Part shown: piece by piece, positions 7,454 to 12,867 of the stretch | How positions within the stretch are numbered: the first letter of the stretch is position 1 | How the letters are laid out: every line of letters starts with the position of its first letter | Origin: Euperipatoides rowelli | Lineage: Eukaryota; Onychophora; Udeonychophora; Euonychophora; Peripatopsidae | Direction: 5' to 3' (one strand) | DNA length: 12,867 bases | Assembly: GCA_003024985.2 (NCBI GenBank) | Contig: PXIH01S0000372.1 | Notes under the pieces: generated by a model | Told to the model about the DNA's origin: nothing | The model's database searches: none | Seen by the model: only the letters and a program-made list of their open reading frames with translations | Made by a program: the position numbers and the translations under genes

Positions 7454-7591
7454 AACATTTTTTTACCTACTCTTTATTTACTGGGGGAGAAATGTGCTGG
7501 GGGCAAAATGTATTGAGGGCAAAGTATGTTGGGGCGAAATGTGTTGGGGGTGAAATATCCTGGGGACGAAAATGCTGGTGGCCATTTTTCC
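7454..7591 (-). repeat. Right TIR of the MULE, with tandem subrepeats
   Basis: On the plus strand it reads as gggggagaaatgtgctgg, gggcaaaatgtattgag, ggcaaagtatgttgg, ggcgaaatgtgttgg and so on, about six units, ending ggccatttttcc at 7591. It is inverted relative to 6018-6150. It includes a short extra stretch (taaataaaga, minus strand) near its inner end. Apparent open frames across it on both strands are translations of the repeat. Confidence 0.75.
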
Positions 7592-7710
7592 GTATGACAT
7601 TCTTAGAATGTGGATGGGCATATTCCAAATACAGTAAGTGCCTCATAAAAATCAAATTTGTTCAAATGGTCAAGGTGCTGATTCATTTATGCTGTGATTT
7701 TAACAATAAG

Positions 7711-7722
7711 TCTTAAATTAAT
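7711..7722 (+). repeat. Left copy of 12-bp direct repeat, candidate target-site duplication
   Basis: tcttaaattaat is repeated exactly at 7867-7878, immediately outside the foldback element on each side. Confidence 0.6.
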
Positions 7723-7866
7723 ATGAAAACAAACCTTAGACTTCTTCAATCCTTTAAAATAAAAATAATTATTTATTCAGACGTTTCGAGTACTAACTGT
7801 TAGTACTCGAATAAATAATTATTTGTATTTTAAAGGATTGAAGAAGTCTAAGTTTTTTTCATATTA
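7723..7866. mobile_element. Second foldback element with a hammerhead-like 3' half
   Basis: The arms 7733-7777 and 7810-7852 are reverse complements with about two differences, and pairing extends outward through the atgaaaac/gtttttttcat edges. The inner hairpin is gagtactaa (7788-7796) with ttagtactc (7800-7808). The palindrome is symmetrical except for nine extra bases, 7778-7786. A 12-bp direct repeat flanks the element. It shares no clear sequence with the foldback at 4670-4916 apart from the GAAACGTC word, yet has the same plan: palindrome, hammerhead 3' half and target duplication. There is no open frame. Confidence 0.6.
7778..7810 (-). ncRNA. Hammerhead-like motif lacking the CUGANGA strand
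   Basis: On the minus strand helix II (7808-7800 with 7796-7788) is followed by GAAA (7787-7784), C and GTC (7782-7780), then the 3' strand of a very long helix I (from 7777). The 5' strand of helix I ends at 7810, and only one base, C at 7809, separates it from helix II, where CUGANGA should stand. The motif therefore has three of the four expected parts in correct topology and cannot self-cleave as it is. Confidence 0.4.
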
Positions 7867-7878
7867 TCTTAAATTAAT
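7867..7878 (+). repeat. Right copy of 12-bp direct repeat
   Basis: An exact copy of tcttaaattaat at 7711-7722, abutting the right end of the foldback element. Confidence 0.6.
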
Positions 7879-7961
7879 GTTGCTATGTTGAACAATTGAG
7901 TTTAATAAGCGGAACCTGTTGTTATTCAGTTACTACTTATGCCTGTAAATGTAAGGTTTTT

Positions 7962-8009
7962 ATTTATCATTAAATATTATTTTATAATAAATAATTTTTA
8001 ATGATAAAT
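7962..8009. repeat. Short AT-only palindrome
   Basis: atttatcattaaa at the left is inverted as tttaatgataaat at the right, and the middle (tattattttataataaata) is also largely self-complementary. It may be a remnant foldback or chance in AT-rich DNA. No flanking duplication is seen. Confidence 0.5.
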
Positions 8010-9840
8010 CTAATGCACTCTTATCAAATTATTTTTCTGAAGCTATATAATTCTTAATTTGTGCATTCATATATCTGTATATCAAATGATTTATGCGTTA
8101 TTTATTTTATTATTGAAATAAACCAGTTTTGAAATTATTAATATGAAGTGTTAAAAGCTTTGTTATAAGCATATTATTCATAACAATAAATTATACTTCC
8201 TGCAGAATGAAGAGAATCAAATCCCTCCTTGACATGCTATGTAATTGTGCAAACATGATAAATTATACACTTTTGTTTACTTTATTATCATCTGCAGCAT
8301 AAAATGTAAAATAGGAACAATTATTTTAAGTACCAACCTCCTCATAACATGAATCTAAAAAAAAAAAAATCACATTATTGAATACAATTTTATTTTTAAA
8401 ATATAAAGTATAGAACAAAAAAAACACCCACCAAGAATATAAAAAATTTAAATTTAGAATTAGGACTTATAATATCATATTAGAAAATTAATAAATATAT
8501 TAAAAAAAAATTTATCTATTTCAAGAGTAATTAGAGCTTTGAAGTTTGCTATACTTCAGCAATATTTAGTGATCCTTTTGCCCTAAATTTTCAAAAATTC
8601 ATCCGCAGTGCAGGAAGTGTCATAGAGATTCCAAAATAGCCTATAGAATCTTCTTTAGCAGGACTTTCAAGTAAACCAAACATCATTGTGCTAGAATGAG
8701 TGGTTGAGAAGGAGTAGTAAACCTTATCATAAAATACATTTCTATTCTGTTATTATGTAGATATTTCCATTAGGTCTAGATAGGATTGCCTAAACATCCA
8801 TCTTTTCTCGATAGTTTTTTTTTAATGTTCGGAGTTGGGGGTGTAGGGGGAGGGTGGTATCCAGGTATTTAAAATACATAAAAAATTAATTAAAAAAAAA
8901 AATTGAAATTATGATTATTCAGTTTTTAAAATAAATTAACAATAGATAAAGATCTTTTTTTTAAAAATAGGTCAAGAAAATATGAACATTTTATATTTGT
9001 TATCAGCAGTAAATTTTCCCACAGTAAGTGCACATTTTGAGACCCCTTTCTAACCTAAAAATTTGGTGGCAAGTTTCATCTTTGTCCTGCCACGATGATT
9101 ACTGCACCTAAAAGGAATTGCAATGTGTTAATATGTTAAGTAATATTATCAGCTATAATTCCCTTATGGTTGATGTTTTCAATCCATAAGAAAATTATTT
9201 ATGTTTTGATTGGATCAAGAAAGGTAATGTAATCTTGTTATATTGAATAAAGAAAGTAAAAAGTTGGAGAATAGCAACAATGATTAAATGATAGATAATT
9301 TTTGCTGAAGCAAAAACAAGTAAGGTATACATAAAGATATATGAATTCCCCCCCCCCTCTTTAAATGTTAGTTTTTTTTTCAAAAAAAGCAGCAAAACAT
9401 ATTTTTTTGCAAAATTTTAATACGATGTAGGCCTAATTCCATGCAGATCATTTTAAACTAATATTTAGAAATCCCTTGTTATATTGGAAATTTTGTAATG
9501 AAAATACCCTTAATTCATCTAAATAAAAAATGTATCAATGTAAAAGTATATAAAATATACAATAAATTGGCCTATGGTGTCCTCATTTTGTCTTCATTTT
9601 TGGAAGTATGATTGTCATGGCTTATCCTAGGTTTTAAATATTATTATCCTAATCTGCCATTTTAAAACATGTCAACTCTAATTATAACAAGATGTACTTA
9701 TGTGGAATAAAGAGGACATTGCATGTCAATTGTATTAAACCTCTTGGAGGAAAGGGGTGGGACTCACAAAAGTATTGCTGAATGTTATAAAAGCTTTCTT
9801 AGATAATTTCATGAAAGATACACAATATTTACAACCAATA
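8010..9840. other. Gene-free AT-rich stretch
   Basis: I see no coding trace or structured repeat in about 1.8 kb. Notable bits are A-runs (8357-8369, 8891-8902), a G-rich run (about 8830-8855) and a 10-base C-run (9348-9357). The minus-strand open frame across 9195-9395 contains the C-run translated as glycines and shows no domain. Confidence 0.5.
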
Positions 9841-9846
9841 AAGTGA

Positions 9847-10033
9847 TTTAGTGCTAAACGCTTGGATGCCAGTTACCAAGCTAATTTATCATTGCAATAT
9901 CTTTGCAATGGTGTTGATGTTACTATTGGATTTAATGGAGAAATTTTTATCTGAACAGGCATACTCATTAAAGTGTTGCTGCATCCTAATGAATATTACT
10001 GATCCAAGAGATATTGTCTGGTTCACTAAATAA
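9847..10033 (+). other. Two short overlapping open frames, unassigned
   Basis: The frame 9847-9954 (about 34 codons, reading SAKRLDASYQANLSLQYL early on) and the frame from 9851 to 10033 overlap. The first has a protein-like composition, the second is hydrophobic. I recognise neither. They could be an eroded exon or transposon piece, or chance. I do not call a gene. Confidence 0.2.
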
Positions 10034-10200
10034 AATTTAAATTACCACTTCTTGAGATGTTCATTTTCATGGGGCCGATTTTTAAATCTATTTACATAAA
10101 TTTCTCAAGAAAACACTAGTCACATATCTGATTGGAACCCTGAACAAGGATTCCAGAACTCTACAGGTGAAGAACAACTTCACTGAAATGGAAATGAAAG

Positions 10201-10323
10201 ATGAAGCTAATGAGATCGGTCTTTAGAATTGAGATTTCAACTTTCCCACTGTTGGTTTATGTTGATGACATGATACTGTTCTTTAACAGTGTCCAGCTAA
10301 TGATGAAGTATTTATTACCTTGA
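10201..10323 (+). pseudogene. Reverse-transcriptase palm fragment (YVDD box)
   Basis: A 40-codon open stretch contains PLLVYVDDMILF followed by NSVQLMMKYL. The YxDD box is motif C of reverse transcriptases: its two aspartates bind the catalytic metal ions. LLVYVDDM fits Ty1/copia elements (LLLYVDDMLI), while DDMILFxNS and the LEIK trace after the stop at 10321 fit non-LTR retrotransposons (ADDMVLFSNS). No other RT motif is readable on either side, so the lineage is open. The frame is closed by stops at 10195 and 10321. It is short, and chance cannot be excluded. Confidence 0.42.
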
Positions 10324-10361
10324 AATTTTTTAGAGATAAAGTAGGACCATGATAAATAAAA

Positions 10362-11010
10362 CAGTGATAGAAAAGTTACTAAAAAAAGTAATTAATTAAA
10401 AGTAAAGTTACTTGCATATAATAGTAATTGAGTACTTCATGAGTTATTATCATAAAGTAATTGAGTATTAATTGACTTGTAAATGTAACTTAAAAATTAC
10501 ATATTACTTTGAACCTAAAATCAATGCAGGGGTTATGCAGCATTAAACTTTGAATGAGGTCTATAGAAAGAGTCTTATTGGATATTAAATACATTAAAAT
10601 AAACCAAATCAATTATAACAAATTCAGCATGTAGATGGAAAAAAAATTCAAAATTAAATCAAATCACAATAATTTTTAATTGCTAATGTTTATCAAGAGA
10701 TATAAAATAATTTTTTTTTCTCAGTTTATGGTTGAAAATATCAAAAATACAAATACATCTGGTATGAACTTTACCTGCTACTGTGAACAGATGATGTTTT
10801 TGTTTGTTTATTTTTATTCCTGAAAAACTTTCAAATTTGTAGGTAGATCTTAGAGAGAAATATAAAGTAATCATTTTGAAAAGTAACAGGTTAAAAAGCA
10901 ACTTGAGCAAATGTTCAGAATGCAATTCACTACTGGAAAAAATAAGTTACTTTCACTCATTATTTTTAAAACGTTACTATCCAAGTCTATACAAAAGTAA
11001 TACTCCGATC
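10362..11010. repeat. Region rich in AAGTTACTT/AGTAATTGAGTA words, possible hAT-type MITE
   Basis: Variants of aaagttact, aaagtaatt and gtaattgagtact crowd 10370-10510. Inverted and direct versions return at 10865-10885 and 10943-11003 (ataagttactttcactca, acgttact, aaaagtaatactcc). Such words are typical of the subterminal repeats of Tol2-like hAT elements. The precise ends are unclear; cagtgatagaaaagttac at 10362 is one candidate start. No transposase is visible between them. Confidence 0.3.
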
Positions 11011-11435
11011 TAATTTTTTTTGGAGGCCATTTACAGTTAAGTAGTAGAGACTAGGGTTGGAACATTGATCGCTTAATATTGATATTACCATCAATACCAG
11101 CATCAACACATGATTATCGATGTCAGAAAAACATTGACATCTCACCATTGATGGTAAAAACATTGAACATCAACCTCTGACCATAGTTGTTTTCCACACA
11201 TTGATGTTTGATGCACAGCTTTAGACTGCAAACCAATCCACTGTCAGTAAAAAATCTACCTATCCTCTCACCATCAATGGCAAAAACATCAAACATTGAC
11301 CGCTGAAAATAACTATTTGCTAAACATCAATATTAGCCATAGACTGCAATACAAATACACTATCAGGAAAAGAATGACTCTCACCATCGATGGCTACAGT
11401 ATCGGTTGGCTGCCTTTGGGCCCCTGGCTGAGAAT

Positions 11436-11453
11436 GGTCAAGGGCCCTTGACC
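11436..11453. repeat. Perfect 18-bp palindrome
   Basis: ggtcaagggcccttgacc equals its own reverse complement. A close version, tcaaagggccccttgacccc, lies at 11761-11780 after the A-run. The two may be copies of one target site or the ends of an inserted element. Confidence 0.75.
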
Positions 11454-11455
11454 CC

Positions 11456-11760
11456 AGAGCCGTAGCTTGCCTTTTAATTTTGATAAGCTTTTTTTTTGGT
11501 TGTAGGCTCATTTTGTTTCCATTTACCATCCCTATATAGTTCCCTGGTTTACCTTTACCGAGCCTATGGGTCCCCCATCCTATCATTCTAGTCATAACTA
11601 TGTAGTTCTTATGTATTTTGTTCAAACATGGGGGAGTGGGGGGCACTGGGACTACAGATCCATCCACCTTCTTCAATATAAGGGCCCTGCTTTCATGATA
11701 TCTTTTTATTTTTCATTAATTTGCCTAAATAAAATTTAAAAAAAAAAAAAAAAAAAATTT
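11456..11760 (+). mobile_element. Poly(A)-tailed insertion, probable retroposed transcript
   Basis: The segment ends in aataaaattt followed by about 20 A residues (to about 11757), the pattern of a polyadenylated RNA copied back into DNA. Similar 20-bp sequences bracket it (11438-11460 and 11761-11784, both tcaa(a)gggccc(c)ttgacccc), as a target-site duplication would. The body is not coding: the long minus-strand open frame across it runs into the flanking tandem repeat. No tRNA-type A and B boxes were found, so it is not an obvious SINE. Alternatively the gggccc-rich flanks are TIRs of a DNA element. Confidence 0.45.
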
Positions 11761-11774
11761 TCAAAGGGCCCCTT

Positions 11775-11835
11775 GACCCCCTGGGCTCGCGGCGATCGCC
11801 GGCCAGCCGGCTGAGCCTAGCCGACACTGGATGGC
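11775..11835. other. Small GC- and CpG-rich block
   Basis: gggctcgcggcgatcgccgg followed by ccagccggctgag and a gatggctaagccatc palindrome (11830-11844) stands out in the AT-rich window. It belongs to the sequence inserted in the third tandem monomer. No gene is visible in it. Confidence 0.6.
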
Positions 11836-11905
11836 TAAGCCATCTAACATCGACTTTTGAGCCTAGCTGTTTACTAAACACTAATATGCTTTATGCCCAG
11901 CCCTA

Positions 11906-12697
11906 GACTGCAATACCAATCCACTTGCTGTCAGGCTGTCACATGTGTGCTATATAAAAAAAATCATAGAAAATATCAAATTTATAACTTAATCTTTTTA
12001 GCTCTTCCCCCTTACTAAAAAAAGTTTCCTGTAGGTAGGGTTGATTGTAAGAACTTAATGACATAATCAGGGGTAAACAAATGAGAATTTGTGATACCGG
12101 TACTGTAAGTTAATTCTTAGCGAGATGTTTATTTTTATAGGTGATATATAGCGCAATAAAATATCCTATAATAATTTTGGTTTTATTCTTTCATTTACAT
12201 ATCACATCTAAATAATTTTTTTAATACTCTATATCTCCAATAAAAAATTACGTCTTTAGAAAAATGTTGAAAAATGAGTAGTGTTAAGCATTACTCTCGA
12301 CTAATATAATAAATCTACAACAGCATTGTAGGGTGAAATTGCGCTATGAATAATAAAAGGCAATATTAGTGTTTATGGATTATATTATTTGATAAATAAA
12401 CATACAACTGCATAATTTCAGTTTAATTAACGCTCTTTGGTTTGATTATGATTAATGAAATTTTATAACGGCAGAAAGCACAATTCAGAGTTAAAAATAA
12501 AATCACGTCTTAAGTGACCTATCACTTTTTTTTAAATTGCGATGTAAACTATTATTTTTCTGACAAACGCTGGCCAACCTTAGATTGCATAAGAAAGCTG
12601 GGAATGAATAGCTTATGATAGATGTAATACTCTACAGTAATATGCTATCAATAATTGGTTGTATTTCATTATTTTTTTAACTTTCAATATTACTGTA
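11906..12697. other. Gene-free AT-rich stretch
   Basis: Apart from the last partial tandem monomer at its start I see no coding trace, RNA gene or long repeat on either strand. Confidence 0.5.
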
Positions 12698-12867
12698 CAG
12701 AGCTCGAAATAGTAGCATGCCCGTTAGCCCGGGGCATGTTAAATATCTCTCGGGAATGTTGAGGCTTCCCTAAGGATGCCCGAAGGGCATGCAACTTTTT
12801 TTTTTATTATTAAACCAATATTTGTAATCACAATATTCTATAAGTGATAATATAAATAGTTATATAT
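12698..12867 (+). mobile_element. Probable 5' end of a hAT-type element with strong hairpins, cut by the window edge
   Basis: cagagctcgaaat at 12698 resembles the CAGAGCTCGAA-type terminal repeat of some animal hAT elements (from memory, not checked). It is followed by GC-rich inverted words: gcatgcccg with cggggcatg (12715-12739), atgcccgaagggcat (12776-12790), and gcatgccc pairing with gggcatgc across about 80 bases (12715-12792). A T-run follows. The other end lies beyond the window, so the element type is unproven. Confidence 0.35.

Larger units (their letters stand above)
6018..7591 (-). mobile_element. Mutator-like (MULE) DNA transposon with subrepeat-built TIRs, internally deleted
   Basis: The ends are inverted: ggaaaagttgcctccag at 6018 and, read from 7591 backwards, ggaaaaatggccaccag. 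Inside each end lie about six tandem copies of a 17-20-bp word of the type cacatttygccccca, and both arrays finish in gtaggtaaaaaaa. Between the ends lie two minus-strand MULE transposase traces, the N-terminal one (7145-7296) and the C-terminal one (6214-6580), in correct order. Most of the catalytic middle is missing; about 550 unassigned bases lie in its place. A weak target-duplication candidate is gtctgaca (6000-6007) versus gtatgaca (7592-7599), 7 of 8 bases, which leaves about 10 unexplained bases at the left end. Confidence 0.75.
11052..11905. mobile_element. hAT-like short element with internal ~118-bp tandem units, carrying an insertion
   Basis: The left end is tagggttgg (11052-11060). 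The right end, reverse complemented from 11905, is tagggctgggcataaagc. Such TAGGGxTGG ends followed by ATTGAT/ATCGAT words are common in hAT-type MITEs. The eight bases outside each end do not match, so ends or type could be wrong. Inside, a unit marked by ctcaccatygatgg recurs at 11141, 11267 and 11380 (period 126 and 113 bp). Another marker, agactgcaa, recurs at 11223 and 11341 and again just outside the right end, at 11905. The third unit is split by extra sequence (about 11410-11840) and resumes at 11845. Confidence 0.5.
11118..11935 (+). repeat. Degenerate ~118-bp tandem repeat, three to four monomers
   Basis: Each monomer contains in order a TGTCAG word, ctcaccatygatgg, an AACATYRAACATYRAC word, a taaacatcaatat-type word, and agactgcaaxxcaatcca. 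Monomers start near 11120, 11240 and 11360, and a last partial one near 11920 after the split third monomer. The array is satellite-like and could be independent of the proposed hAT ends. Confidence 0.6.

Noticed and set aside
7467-7716. Overlapping open frames on both strands (62 and 74 codons) across 7467-7716
   Set aside because: They are translations of the tandem subrepeats of the MULE right TIR (repeated GA-, QN- or PP-type residues), not genes.
9851-10033. 60-codon plus-strand open frame as a gene
   Set aside because: It has no recognisable domain, its composition is hydrophobic and AT-driven, and a second frame over the same bases looks no less protein-like.
11320-11676. 118-codon minus-strand open frame
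   Set aside because: It spans the poly(A) insertion, the palindrome and part of a tandem-repeat monomer. It has no domain and is on the strand opposite to the poly(A) tail.
1-12867. CRISPR array, tRNA or rRNA genes, bacterial promoters or ribosome binding sites
   Set aside because: No regularly spaced identical repeats with unique spacers, no cloverleaf with A/B boxes, and the context is clearly eukaryotic.

Overview
The window is AT-rich, non-coding eukaryotic DNA from an animal, most likely an invertebrate. The reasons are the decayed Ty3/gypsy pol pieces, a MULE transposon with an apparent FLYWCH-type N-terminus, TA-flanked and hAT-like short elements, hammerhead-like hairpins of the kind known from Penelope-like elements, and poly(A)/poly(T) runs throughout. 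I cannot name the species. I found no intact host gene, no rRNA or tRNA gene, no CRISPR array and nothing organised like a bacterial operon. Every recognisable coding trace is a broken piece of a mobile element.

Layout. 1-504: no gene. 505-3220: three copies of the 3' part of one Ty3/gypsy family. Copy A (505-1200) is on the minus strand, copy B (1243-1465) on the plus strand, and copy C (1590-3220) on the plus strand; C is the longest and runs from the end of RNase H through integrase to the 3' tail. A and C form a roughly 700-bp imperfect inverted repeat. 3306-3751: a TA-flanked MITE, followed by a GC-richer hairpin (3789-3856). 4003-4545: the integrase C-terminus of a related gypsy element on the minus strand. 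4549-4669: a 27-bp tandem repeat that serves as target for a foldback element (4670-4916) whose two arms each carry a hammerhead-ribozyme-like core; a 13-bp direct repeat flanks the element. 4930-6017: no gene. 6018-7591: an internally deleted MULE whose terminal inverted repeats are built from ~17-20-bp subrepeats. 7711-7878: a second foldback element with a 12-bp flanking repeat and the 3' half of a hammerhead core. 8010-9840: no gene. 10201-10323: a reverse-transcriptase YVDD fragment. 10362-11010: AT-rich repeats resembling hAT subterminal repeats. 11052-11905: a hAT-like, internally tandem element split by a poly(A)-tailed insertion. 11906-12697: no gene. 12698-end: the start of another probable hAT-type element with strong hairpins.

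Nothing here works together as a pathway. The window is a graveyard of nested transposons. The most interesting signal is the pair of unrelated-sequence foldback elements (4670-4916 and 7723-7866). Both look like target-duplicating insertions, both are near-perfect palindromes, and both carry the hammerhead GAAA-C-GTC element exactly where helices I and II would meet. They suggest a small, non-autonomous, ribozyme-bearing retroelement class, probably tied to Penelope-like elements.
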